Below are positions 10,560-22,359 of a stretch of DNA of 64,000 nt, one piece after another. Below the pieces are notes generated by a model, which ran no database searches, was not told the DNA's origin, and saw only the letters and a list, made by a program, of their open reading frames with translations. The position numbers and the translations under genes were made by a program. Location: assembly GCA_963772315.1 (NCBI GenBank), contig CAVYWJ010000004.1, forward strand, positions 1,178,001 to 1,242,000. Direction: 5' to 3'. The number at the start of each line of letters is the position of its first letter. Position 1 is the stretch's first letter. The stretch comes from Haliangium sp963772315. Its GTDB lineage: Bacteria > Myxococcota_A > Polyangia > Haliangiales > Haliangiaceae.

Positions 10560-12109
10560 CGGCCGTGACACTAGCACATCGGGTTTCCATACGTCGCTGA
10601 TATCCACCGCGAGACGCTTGTAGAAACCGATGGTGATGAATTCGACGGTTTTATCATCGAGCCGACTGGAAGACTGTGATCACCTTCTCACTGCAACACC
10701 TGATGGCGCTCTCCTGAGCGCCACTCGGCAACCAGCCCCGGGCGGCGAGCCATCCACGCAGGGAGCCCCGCGAGGGTCTGGAGCGGCGTTGGCCCTCGAA
10801 CCTACCTCGTTCTCGGATGTATTCCCGGCAACGCCCATTCCATGTTGGTCTACTGATGGAGTGTTATTCTATAGATGACTCATGACATCTCGGGCACGAA
10901 GGTTTGCCGCGATTTCGTTGGATGCAGAATGAGTGACGCGCGGTGCGCTCACCATGAGGGATCAGTGATGAGCGGGTGCTCACTGGGCTGCCCTGGTCCG
11001 GGAGCACTCGACCGGGCCGGTGCTGGGAGCAGGAGGCTACCCGATCTCGGTGGAGATCGAGTTGATTGTCTACCTGGCCGCCGTCGATGATTCGCAGCAA
11101 GCTTGCAGCCTGCAGCGCCGGCCAGGCGCGTCCGATAAAGCCGGACCGGGCAGGGCGCGATGCCGGCCAGGCGTGACAGCTGCCTCTGGACCACCCGTCC
11201 GAGGAGGTTCAGCGCTGTCGGATCGCGCGGCGGCGTGCCCGATCGGCGAGGCGCCCCGCAGGCACAATGTCCGAGCGTGACGCCGCCTGGATCTCCACCA
11301 CGGCCGAGTACTCATATCGGCCAGTCACGATCTTCGAAGACCTCGTTGCTCGAGACCTCCTGCCGGCAGGGCGAACGGAGCCGGAACGATCTCCCCGACA
11401 CCTCGTTGCGCCGCGCCATCTCCGGGCGCCTTCGTCCCTCGCCCCGGGAGCACCGCGCTCCCGAGCCGACCAAGCTTCCTACCTGGCAGGTGAGGCCGAC
11501 CGGCGCCTTGCCAGTCGTCTCCACACCCGCTGCGCCGGCGATTCGACGCCGAAAACTCCTTCGCGTGGCTGCTCAGCGGTCGATTTTCGGTTCCCCAATC
11601 GCGTGCTCAGCGGATGTGTGGTCGATTTTTTTCTTCCAACTCGCGTCCGCAGCAGCTGCGCCGGCGATTTTTTTTTCCCCAATCGACTCCCGAGCGGATG
11701 CGCGGTCGATTTTTTTTTCCCCAATCGACCGCTTTTCTGATGCACGGTCGATTGGGGACCTCCACTCCCGAAGTCGAGGGCGTTCTGGTCGTTTTTTAGA
11801 CGTTTCAGGCGTTTCCGAGCCCAGCGCCAGCTCGACCGCCACCCGCCCCGTCAGGTCGGCAGGTCATGCAGCGGTGATCATCGCGGGCGGCAGGCTCTCC
11901 GGCCAGGGTCTCCTGGTCGCTCGCGGGACCAGCGCTGGCGGCTGGCGAGGACCACGCGCTCCGTCTTGGACTCTCGATTCCTGCATTTCAGGGCAGGGCA
12001 GCTACTGGCGGATTGCGTCATCGCAATTTGATGAGAATGATAAACTAGAGCCACCTTGGAATCGGGGAAGGCCCGACCCAAGGCGCGAAGACGATTCGTA
12101 GCTCACTGT
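10560..12109. other. 1.55-kb region without a supported gene
   Basis: Divergent gap between the leftward NRPS/ABC operon and the rightward rel gene, expected to hold both promoters. All reading frames here give low-complexity Arg/Ser/Pro-rich translations with no recognisable domain, so I call no gene. The part around 10600-10720 and 10840-10900 is visibly richer in A+T than the surroundings. The only structured element is the 42-bp tandem repeat at 11576-11757. No tRNA-like cloverleaf was seen. Confidence 0.6.
11576..11757. repeat. Tandem repeat, 42-bp unit, about 4.3 copies
   Basis: Units begin at 11576, 11618, 11660, 11702 and 11744, exactly 42 bases apart. Each contains a G(C/T)GGTCGATTTTT...TTCC(C)CAATCG core with a run of up to nine T, followed by a more variable 16-18 base part. 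GGTCGATT and AATCGACC-like arms are complementary, so several units could fold as short hairpins around the T/C tract. Because 42 is a multiple of three, frames on both strands stay open (14-residue repeats such as SIGEKKIDRASARE on minus), but no start signal or domain supports translation. Function unknown. Confidence 0.85.
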
Positions 12110-14313
<2,204 letters not shown>

Positions 14314-14366
14314 CTTGTCGCGCCCGGCTGGATAGAAATCGCCTCTCGTTTCGCGAGGAGAAGCCC

Positions 14367-14537
14367 ATGGCATCCAATACCAAGAAGTCCGAGACCAGGC
14401 GCCGCCGGCGACATCGTAACGCTGGCCGCACGCGCAAGAATCAACTCGCACTCCGCTCGACGTTGACCGACGAAGAGCTGTTTGCGGGCTTCGGTGAGCC
14501 CGGAAAGCCGGCGCCGCAGGGACAAGCCCAGGGCTGA
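14367..14537 (+). CDS. Small, very basic protein (56 aa)
   Basis: ATG 14367 has a GAGGAG ribosome binding site 6 bases upstream, and a clean 57-codon frame follows. The first 30 residues are dominated by Lys/Arg (KKSETRRRRRHRNAGRTRKN) and the rest is mildly acidic with TDEELFAGFG. The shape recalls short RRRRKH...GRxRKN proteins I associate with myxobacterial genomes, but I cannot assign a family or function. A nucleic-acid or ribosome-binding role would suit the charge; this is inference. It lies 53 bases after rel and could be co-transcribed with it. Confidence 0.7.
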   Translation: MASNTKKSETRRRRRHRNAGRTRKNQLALRSTLTDEELFAGFGEPGKPAPQGQAQG

Positions 14538-14622
14538 TTCCCCCGCTACCACGTCGATGTGTGCCCCGGGCTGGTAGCTGAACCGGTCGGGGTTTCGTTT
14601 TGCCCGGAGCCAGGCGCCGGCG

Positions 14623-14645
14623 CCCGATCACGGACCGTGATCGGG
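14623..14645. terminator. Perfect 11-bp inverted repeat (terminator-like hairpin or operator)
   Basis: CCCGATCACGG is followed after a single A by its exact reverse complement CCGTGATCGGG. It lies between the small basic gene and the kinase. As RNA it would form a very stable hairpin; no T-run follows, so it would be an atypical terminator. As DNA it is a near-perfect dyad that a dimeric regulator could bind. The choice between the two is open. Confidence 0.5.
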
Positions 14646-14742
14646 GCCCGGAGCGCAGCCGAGCCGGATTCGAGCTGCTGCGGACATTGATCCACAGGGT
14701 AGGCTTCATTTAGGATCCGCATGGTTACACAAGGCGAGGCGC

Positions 14743-16545
<1,803 letters not shown>

Positions 16546-16593
16546 AGCACCGACCGGCGCGCAGGCAGCGCCGGCAAGGACTGACCTGACGGG

Positions 16594-17661
16594 TCAGCCG
16601 CTCGTGGCCACGAGCAAGGCCCGGGGCAGGTCCGAGGCCGCGAGCAGGCGGTCGATTGCTTCCAGGCCCTGACCCGGCGCCTCGGCCGGGATGAGCTCGG
16701 CAGCGCCGGCGACATCGAGCTCGCCGCGCACGACCAGGGCCGTGACCTCGGGCAGCAGATCCGCATGCGCGCCGGCCACGCCGAGGAGCGTTCCATCGGC
16801 GCTGGCCACGGCGTCGATGGCGCCCAGGATATCGGTGCCGGCCTGACCCTCGGTGGTCAGGCCAAGGGCCTGGCGGGCCAGGAACACCACGCGGCTGCCG
16901 GGCGTGATCGCGGCCAGCGCCAGGCTGCGCTGCGCAGGCTCGCCACCGGTGGCAAAGATCGACCACGGGCGCTCGCCGTGTCCGGCCACTGCACGGGCCT
17001 CGGCCAGCACTTTGCTGGCTTCGCCCCCGTCCACATCGACGCCCACGACCACGCCGCTGCGTTCGCGGATCCAGGCGGCGAACGCGGGCCGGTCCTCGCC
17101 GAGGAGCACCATGGGGCGCGCGCCCTTGGCCAGGGAGATGTTGACCAGGAAGCGCGCGACCACGTCGTGGCCGACGATGACCACGAGCTCGCCCGGGCCG
17201 ACACCGGCGCGCACGAACATGGTGTACGCCCAGGCCGCCTCGCGTCCGATCAGGGCTGCAGCCGGGCCGTCGACGTGTAGCCCGCCGTCGAGCGCGCAGG
17301 CCCAGCGCGCGCGCGCGACCACGGCCGAGGCCAGCGTACCGTGGACCGTGCGTCCGAGCACCTGCCGGTGCGGGCACGCGGCCACGGCGGCGCGGCGGCA
17401 CACGTCGCACTCGCCGCAGGCCATGTCCGGGCCGAGCACCACGCGCCTGCCGCGTAGATCCAGCGCGCCGGCGCCGGCCTCGACCACCGTGCCCACGGCT
17501 GCGCCGCCAGGCGTGATGCCGGGGCGCGGATGGCGCTCTGGCAGGCCGAGCACGCTGGCTTCGACCGCGACGAGAATGCTGTCATCTGCGAGCGGCGGGC
17601 AGGTCAGCTCGGACGCGACCAGCGGCCAGCCGTGCTCGGAGGGGCTCCAGGCGCGAATCAC
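16594..17661 (-). CDS. Zinc-type medium-chain dehydrogenase (alcohol dehydrogenase-like)
   Basis: 355-residue MDR-superfamily oxidoreductase. A GroES-like N-terminal domain carries the structural-zinc cysteine cluster CGECDVCRRAAVAACPHR; a Rossmann domain follows (GPGELVVIVGHDVVARFLVN, with a GxDxxA-like turn rather than the canonical GxGxxG). The layout recalls 6-hydroxycyclohex-1-ene-carbonyl-CoA and other zinc dehydrogenases, but the substrate cannot be assigned. Its ATG overlaps the stop of the upstream repeat protein as ATGA, so the two are translationally coupled. Confidence 0.75.
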   Translation of the reverse strand: MIRAWSPSEHGWPLVASELTCPPLADDSILVAVEASVLGLPERHPRPGITPGGAAVGTVVEAGAGALDLRGRRVVLGPDMACGECDVCRRAAVAACPHRQVLGRTVHGTLASAVVARARWACALDGGLHVDGPAAALIGREAAWAYTMFVRAGVGPGELVVIVGHDVVARFLVNISLAKGARPMVLLGEDRPAFAAWIRERSGVVVGVDVDGGEASKVLAEARAVAGHGERPWSIFATGGEPAQRSLALAAITPGSRVVFLARQALGLTTEGQAGTDILGAIDAVASADGTLLGVAGAHADLLPEVTALVVRGELDVAGAAELIPAEAPGQGLEAIDRLLAASDLPRALLVATSG

Positions 17662-18932
17662 GTCGGCGTTCGCTCCCCGAACGGATCGTCCAGATCGATC
17701 TGGTCCGGCTCGTCCGGCTGGCCTGGGTCATAGCCACCCTGGCCGGGCTGGGCGTAGGGGGCGTTCGGATCGTCGTAGAGGGGCGCACCCAGCTCATCGA
17801 CCTGCTCCGCGCCGTATCCCGGCTGCGGCAGATAGCCCTGGTCCGCGTAGCCCTGCTGGCCGTAGGCCGGGTCCTGCTGGCCGTAGCCCTGCTGGCCATA
17901 GCCGTAGCCCTGCTGGCCGTAGCCCGGATCCTGTGGCTGGCCATAGCCCGGGTCTTGTGGCTGGCCGTAGCCCTGCTGGCCGTAGCCCGGGTCTTGCGGC
18001 TGGCCGTAGCCCTGCTGGCCGTAGCCCTGCTGGCCGTAGCCCTGCTGGCCGTAGCCCGGGTCTTGCGGCTGGCCGTCGTAGCCCTGCGGCTGGCCGTAGC
18101 CCGGATCCTGTGGCTGGCCGTAGCCCTGCTGGCCGTAGCCCTGCTGGCCATAGCCTTGATCGCCGTAGCCCTGCTGGCCGTAGCCGTAGCCCTGCTGGTC
18201 GTAGCCGCGCTCCTGCTCGTAAGGCTGGCCATAGGCCGGCTCCGCCGCATAGCGCGGGTCCTGGTAGCCGGGCTCGTCGTACGGCTCCTCCGTGGCCAGG
18301 CCATAGCCTTGACCACCGTCGTAGACGGGCTCCATGGGATGCGGGCCTTCGGCCTCCTCCTCGGAGAGGATGGTGGATTCGTCGTTGGCGGTGCCGCTGC
18401 GCAGGTCGTAGCCGGCAGAAGGGGTCAGAGGCAGCGGAGCGGGAAGGCTCGCGCCGTCGTTCAGTGGATCGAGGCCGCGCGCGGCTGCGCCAGGCCTGGC
18501 CGGTGTGCCGGGCCTGGCCGGTGTGCCGGGCCTGGCCGGTGCGCCGCGCTGGATGGGAGGCGGCTCGTCGTCGAAGTCGCTGTCGCCGTCCAGCGACGCG
18601 AGCTCGATCTCGTCCGGGGCGAGCTCGTCTGCGGCTCCGTAGCGCGACGGGGTCTCATAGCCAGAGTGCCCTGCATGGGCCTGCTGCCGGGGCGGAACCC
18701 CGCGGGCGCCGATGGCGGTCCGCTCCTCGACAGCCTCGAGCACGTCGTCGCTCGTGCCGAGGTCGAGGAGGTGCGCCTCGTCGTCGGCTCCGAGCGGCGC
18801 CATGCCTTCCCGGGTGTCACTCTGCTCCGCTGCCAGGGGCAGGGCGCGAGCGTACTCGGGGGCGCCAGCTGGAAGCCCTTCGCGGGCGCGCCAGTCGGCG
18901 AGAGCGGTGACCAATTCCTCATACGGAATCAT
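17658..18932 (-). CDS. Low-complexity protein with a prion-like Q/G/Y repeat domain
   Basis: 424 residues. The N-terminal 40 residues (MIPYEELVTALADWRAREGL) look folded and helical. Residues about 50-210 are acidic and disordered with three RPGTPA repeats. Residues about 220-380 consist of some thirty units of GYGQQ / GYGQPQDP, almost only Gly, Tyr, Gln, Pro and Asp, followed by an acidic tail. This composition matches prion-like domains that drive condensate formation in eukaryotic RNA-binding proteins; myxobacteria also encode Q/G/Y-rich proteins. There is no signal peptide or membrane segment, so it should be cytoplasmic. Gene coupling to the MDR dehydrogenase is by ATGA overlap. I assign no function. 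The opposite strand is also open but is only a shadow. Confidence 0.8.
   Translation of the reverse strand: MIPYEELVTALADWRAREGLPAGAPEYARALPLAAEQSDTREGMAPLGADDEAHLLDLGTSDDVLEAVEERTAIGARGVPPRQQAHAGHSGYETPSRYGAADELAPDEIELASLDGDSDFDDEPPPIQRGAPARPGTPARPGTPARPGAAARGLDPLNDGASLPAPLPLTPSAGYDLRSGTANDESTILSEEEAEGPHPMEPVYDGGQGYGLATEEPYDEPGYQDPRYAAEPAYGQPYEQERGYDQQGYGYGQQGYGDQGYGQQGYGQQGYGQPQDPGYGQPQGYDGQPQDPGYGQQGYGQQGYGQQGYGQPQDPGYGQQGYGQPQDPGYGQPQDPGYGQQGYGYGQQGYGQQDPAYGQQGYADQGYLPQPGYGAEQVDELGAPLYDDPNAPYAQPGQGGYDPGQPDEPDQIDLDDPFGERTPT
17812..18230 (-). repeat. 15-bp-based coding repeat (GYGQQ units)
   Basis: Degenerate tandem array of the 15-base unit TAGCCCTGCTGGCCG (plus-strand view), interspersed with 24-27-base variants coding GYGQPQDP. 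It forms the prion-like domain of the enclosing gene. Copy number in such arrays is prone to slippage and to assembly collapse. Confidence 0.85.
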
Positions 18933-18944
18933 GCCCGGACCATA

Positions 18945-19556
18945 TCACGGCGCCGGTGTGCCCGGCGAATCGATCACGTCGAAGCGGAGCTCGAATGGCT
19001 GCCCCTCGCGCTCGGCCTGGACCACGATGGCCTGGCTGATGCGCAGCTCGAGCCAGAGCTCCTGCAGGTGCCGCGGTCTGGCGATTGTGTAGCCGTTGAC
19101 CGTCATCACCACGTCGCCCGGGCGCAGATCGACGCTGCTCAGAGAGCGGCCGCTCTCGAAGAAGCGCACGATGGCCCAGCCGGCAAAGCGCTGGCCGCGG
19201 AAGTGCGGCGCGAGCTCGAATCTGCCCAGGAACGACCCCGGGCCGCGGTCGAGGACCGCATCGAGGGTGGCGCGTTCGATGCTGCCGCGACGCGAGCCCG
19301 CGGGCAGCGCGGCTGGCGCCGGGCTCGACGCGCCCACCGAGCGCGCGGTGTCACCGCCGTCCAGCGCTGTCGCGTCCGTATCCGGTGAGCCGGACGCCAG
19401 CGCCGGCGGCAGGTCGAGGTCCTCGGCTGGTGCCGATGCGGTCGAGCGTACGGTCGAGCGTGCAGCCGGCTTGCAGGCCGGCACGACGCTCGCGGTGACC
19501 AGGAGGAGCGCCCAGGCTACGGCGCACGAACGGTTCGGGAATCGCGCAGCGATCAT
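18945..19556 (-). CDS. PDZ-domain lipoprotein resembling the PDZ part of type II secretion GspC
   Basis: 203 residues. The N-terminal signal peptide ends in a lipobox-like VVPAC, predicting a lipid-anchored periplasmic protein. After a 75-residue Ala/Pro/Asp linker, the C-terminal half (GSIERATLDAVLDRG, then SLSSVDLRPGDVVMTVNGY, then QAIVVQAEREGQPFELRF) resembles the HR/PDZ region of GspC proteins, where this module follows an R-(A/P)-x-L-D-x-V-L-D start. It lacks GspC's N-terminal transmembrane helix and no other gsp gene is adjacent, so it may be a stand-alone PDZ lipoprotein. ATG 19556 overlaps the tmk stop as ATGA, indicating coupled translation. Confidence 0.7.
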   Translation of the reverse strand: MIAARFPNRSCAVAWALLLVTASVVPACKPAARSTVRSTASAPAEDLDLPPALASGSPDTDATALDGGDTARSVGASSPAPAALPAGSRRGSIERATLDAVLDRGPGSFLGRFELAPHFRGQRFAGWAIVRFFESGRSLSSVDLRPGDVVMTVNGYTIARPRHLQELWLELRISQAIVVQAEREGQPFELRFDVIDSPGTPAP

Positions 19557-20185
19557 GATGGAAACCCCGCCAGCGCCAGGGTGTTGCTCACCAGGGCCAC
19601 GATGTCGGCGCTGACCTCGGCCGGGGTGCGCTCGCCATCGAGCACCTCGATGTGCTCGGTCTCGCGCAGCATCTCGATGACCACGCGGTAACCTTCGGCC
19701 ACCCGGCGCTGGGTGCTCAGGTGATCGAAGATCTCTTCGGTGCGGTTGTCGCCCACGCGGCGGCGGGCTGCCTCCTCGGGCCTCACGCTCAGGAAGATCG
19801 TGAGATCCGGGCGGCGCGCGCGCCGGTTGAGCTCCGCGATCCACAGCCGCTCCTCGCCGGTGCCCTGGTACGCGAGCGAGGAGTGGTACCAGCGATCGGA
19901 GATGACCACCTGGCCGCGGGCCAGGGCCGGCTCGACCTCGCGCTGCAGGTGGTCGGCGCGATCGGCCGCGAAGAGCAGGCTCAAGGTGGTCTGATCCATG
20001 GGGCTGTGGGCGCCGGTGAGGATCTCGCGCAAGAGCTTGCCCACCGGGCCAACGCTGGGCTCGCGCGTGGCGTGGACCGGATGATTGCGGGCCGTCAGCG
20101 CGTCGGCCAGGCGCCGCGTCTGCGTGGTGGTGCCGGCACCGTCGATGCCTTCGAGAACGATGAGGAGACCGCGTCCGAGATCCAT
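19553..20185 (-). CDS. tmk: Thymidylate (dTMP) kinase
   Basis: 210 residues, the normal size of bacterial dTMP kinases, which phosphorylate dTMP to dTDP for DNA synthesis. Motifs: P-loop region VLEGIDGAGTTTQ, DR(Y/W)-type motif ISDRWYHSSLAYQG, and the LID region RPEEAARRRVGDNRTEEIFD. The P-loop lysine of GxxGxGKS/T is replaced by Thr (GAGTTTQ), which is unusual for P-loop kinases. ATG 20185 begins MDLGRGLLIVLEG; longer upstream extensions in this frame are shadows of the next gene. It is overlapped by the downstream lipoprotein start. Confidence 0.92.
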   Translation of the reverse strand: MDLGRGLLIVLEGIDGAGTTTQTRRLADALTARNHPVHATREPSVGPVGKLLREILTGAHSPMDQTTLSLLFAADRADHLQREVEPALARGQVVISDRWYHSSLAYQGTGEERLWIAELNRRARRPDLTIFLSVRPEEAARRRVGDNRTEEIFDHLSTQRRVAEGYRVVIEMLRETEHIEVLDGERTPAEVSADIVALVSNTLALAGFPS

Positions 20186-20202
20186 AGGCGTGCTCGCGGC
20201 GA

Positions 20203-21789
20203 TCAGCGCTGCCTGATCGCAAACCCCAGGATGAGCAAGAGCAGCGCGCCGGCGCACCCGGCCACGCCCACGTAGAGCATCCAGCGCTGTCCGGAACCGG
20301 CGCGCACGGCGCCGAGCGCCTCCTGGTCCGCGTCCGAGCCGCGTGCCAGCGTTTCGGCGCGGGCGGGATCCAGGCTGGCAGCCCGGCGCAGCACCGCGGT
20401 GCCATCCTTGCCTTCGGCCTGGAGCGTGCGGCCGAGCGCAAAGTAATGGCCGGCGAGTGCGGCGTTGGCGTGCTCTGCCTCGGGCGCGAGGCCGTGCGCC
20501 TTGCTGTAGGCAACCGCAGCCTCGGCCCACTTCTGCGCGCGCTCCAGGGCCTTGCCGTGCTCGAGGTAGGCGCCGGCCATGGCCGCGCGCTCCGGGTGCT
20601 CGGGCACTTCGGCCAGGATGCGGTCGTAGGCAGCCGTGGCGTCGGCCCAGTTGCCGGCGTCGGCCAGGGCCTTGGCCTCGCTGTGGCGCGCGGCCAGGGC
20701 GTCGGCGCGCAGCGCGTCGTAGTGGGCGAAGAGCTTCTGGCTGAGCGCTTCCAGCGACTCGCGCCGCGGCGGCTTCTCGGCGAAGATCTCCTCGTACTCG
20801 CGCTCGAGCTCGATGTCGGCGAGCTCGCGGTAGGTGAGCCAGAGTGGCTCGGGTTCCTCGGACATCCGTCCACCCGGCAGCTTGAGCTTCCGCTTGGGCG
20901 CCGGCGGCGGCTCCGGGCCGGTGACGTAGGCCAGCCAGGCCGTGCGCGCTGCTTCGCGCACGCGCGGCGACGGATCATCGATGATCGCGAGGATCGGACC
21001 CACGGCTTCGCGCGGCTTGCTGGTGCCATAGGCGGCCAGCACCGCGACCTCCAGAGCTTCGTCCCGGCTGACCTGCTCGATCACCCTGGCAGGCGCCTTG
21101 CGATCCATGCGCTCGAGCTGGTAGGCGCCGTACTTGGCAATGGCGCGCTTGTCGTCATCGGCGGCCACCGCGATCAGGGCGGGCAGCGAGTAGGGCGCCA
21201 TCTTGCGCAGATACCGGCCGCATTCGTCGCGATACACCAGGCCGACGTCGTCGAAGGCAAAGTCCAGGAGGGCTTGACCGGCCTCGATGCTCTGGGTGGC
21301 GGCGAGCGCGCGGATGGCAGCCACGTCGGCCATGACATCGCCCGCGCCCGGAGGCGGCTCGTCGAGCGCAGCCAGCTCGGCCAGCCAGTCGAATTCACCG
21401 CGCGCCTCGTCGTCCTTGGCGCGGCGGCGGGCGAAGCGACCCTCCTTGTCGGGAATGTCGGCGCGAATGGCCGTGAGCGCGGCGCGGCGCTCGTCGTCGG
21501 TCGTGCGCCGCTGGCGAGCCAGGTATTCCTGGAGCGCCGGCACGGCGTCGGCGCCGAGCTTGGCGGCCTCGGCGGCTGCTTCGAGCCGGGCCGCGCGCCC
21601 GCCCGCCGTAGCCACGGTGTCGAGCAACTCGCGCACGCGGGCGGCCGGGCCACTGGCGCCGTCGGGCGGGGGCGCGGTTCGCGCCGCGGTTTTGTCGGTG
21701 GTATCCGAGCTGGCCTGCGCCGGAGAGGGCAGGCTCGAGGCCGCGGTGACCGCGGCGAGTAAGATGCTGACGAGAACGAAGCGAGGCAC
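20203..21789 (-). CDS. Secreted/membrane HEAT- and TPR-repeat protein
   Basis: 528 residues from a GTG start that has GGAG about 6 bases upstream. Signal peptide (VPRFVLVSILLAAVTAASSL), then an Ala-rich linker. HEAT-like helices span about residues 130-330 (ARVIEQVSRDEALEVAVLAA, IDDPSPRVREAARTAWLAYV). TPR-like helix pairs follow (ADATAAYDRILAEVPEHPER, AEAAVAYSKAHGLAPEAEHA) to about 490. One C-terminal membrane span (LYVGVAGCAGALLLLILGF) ends in IRQR. The repeat domains would face the periplasm, anchored by the C-terminus. A scaffold for envelope complexes is the likely role, but no partner is known. It is 17 bases upstream of tmk. Confidence 0.8.
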   Translation of the reverse strand: MPRFVLVSILLAAVTAASSLPSPAQASSDTTDKTAARTAPPPDGASGPAARVRELLDTVATAGGRAARLEAAAEAAKLGADAVPALQEYLARQRRTTDDERRAALTAIRADIPDKEGRFARRRAKDDEARGEFDWLAELAALDEPPPGAGDVMADVAAIRALAATQSIEAGQALLDFAFDDVGLVYRDECGRYLRKMAPYSLPALIAVAADDDKRAIAKYGAYQLERMDRKAPARVIEQVSRDEALEVAVLAAYGTSKPREAVGPILAIIDDPSPRVREAARTAWLAYVTGPEPPPAPKRKLKLPGGRMSEEPEPLWLTYRELADIELEREYEEIFAEKPPRRESLEALSQKLFAHYDALRADALAARHSEAKALADAGNWADATAAYDRILAEVPEHPERAAMAGAYLEHGKALERAQKWAEAAVAYSKAHGLAPEAEHANAALAGHYFALGRTLQAEGKDGTAVLRRAASLDPARAETLARGSDADQEALGAVRAGSGQRWMLYVGVAGCAGALLLLILGFAIRQR

Positions 21790-21844
21790 GAGCGGCTCCT
21801 GACCAATCACTGATGCGCCCCGCAATCTTTGGAGCGCAGGCGCG

Positions 21845-22243
21845 TCAGTGCAACACCCGATTGCGGGTGAATGTTTCATGCCACCGGTCCGCGCTCTCCT
21901 CGACGAACTCGACGAAGCGCAGGCCCACCCCCCGGGCCCGGTGGGGACCATCGGTGCGTGAGAAGTTGAAACAATACTGGTGCTTGACCTCGGCCCGGGC
22001 AGTGATGTCGTCGCCGTTGTCAGGCATGCGGAAGTGCACGGTGACGAAGCTGCCCAGCGGGAGAGGCTCCAGCATCTCCACCATCATCCCGCCGCGCGAG
22101 ATGTTGCGCGCCACGGCCGGTGAGTCACCGTAGATCTCGCTGCCCACGACCACGGGAAAAGCTTTGTCGAACCGCACCTCTACACGTTGTTCGTCGGGCG
22201 AGCGGGGGGGGGGTGTCCTGTTGCCTCGAGACGATTCGTTCAT
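21845..22243 (-). CDS. PilZ domain protein
   Basis: 132 residues, single PilZ domain. A basic N-terminus and the RVEVRF segment are followed by ARNISRGGMMVEML, the (D/N)xSxxG signature that contacts cyclic di-GMP in PilZ proteins. The first motif has only part of RxxxR, so nucleotide binding should be tested. The strands FVTVHFRMPDNGDD and GVGLRFVEF complete the barrel. Probably a cytoplasmic c-di-GMP effector in motility, surface or development control. It is read from its own start, 55 bases upstream of the HEAT/TPR gene. Confidence 0.85.
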   Translation of the reverse strand: MNESSRGNRTPPPRSPDEQRVEVRFDKAFPVVVGSEIYGDSPAVARNISRGGMMVEMLEPLPLGSFVTVHFRMPDNGDDITARAEVKHQYCFNFSRTDGPHRARGVGLRFVEFVEESADRWHETFTRNRVLH

Positions 22244-22359
22244 CGGTGACGAGAATCGTAACTCAAGTATGGTTTTGAAGTCAAAAAGACTACATGGTTA
22301 TGCGTTCAGTGATGCCCGGCTTCTGGCGTGTGTGCCGGGCCGTCGATACACTGGCACCC

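Noticed and set aside
11160..12101. 313-codon plus-strand frame over the 42-bp repeats
   Set aside because: Low-complexity Ser/Arg/Pro translation, no ribosome binding site, and equally open frames on both strands across the repeat.
17955..19388. Long plus-strand open frame rich in VALLAVALL repeats, resembling a membrane protein
   Set aside because: It is the antisense shadow of the GYGQQ repeat gene and the PDZ lipoprotein; the hydrophobic repeat is just the reverse complement of Q/G/Y codons.
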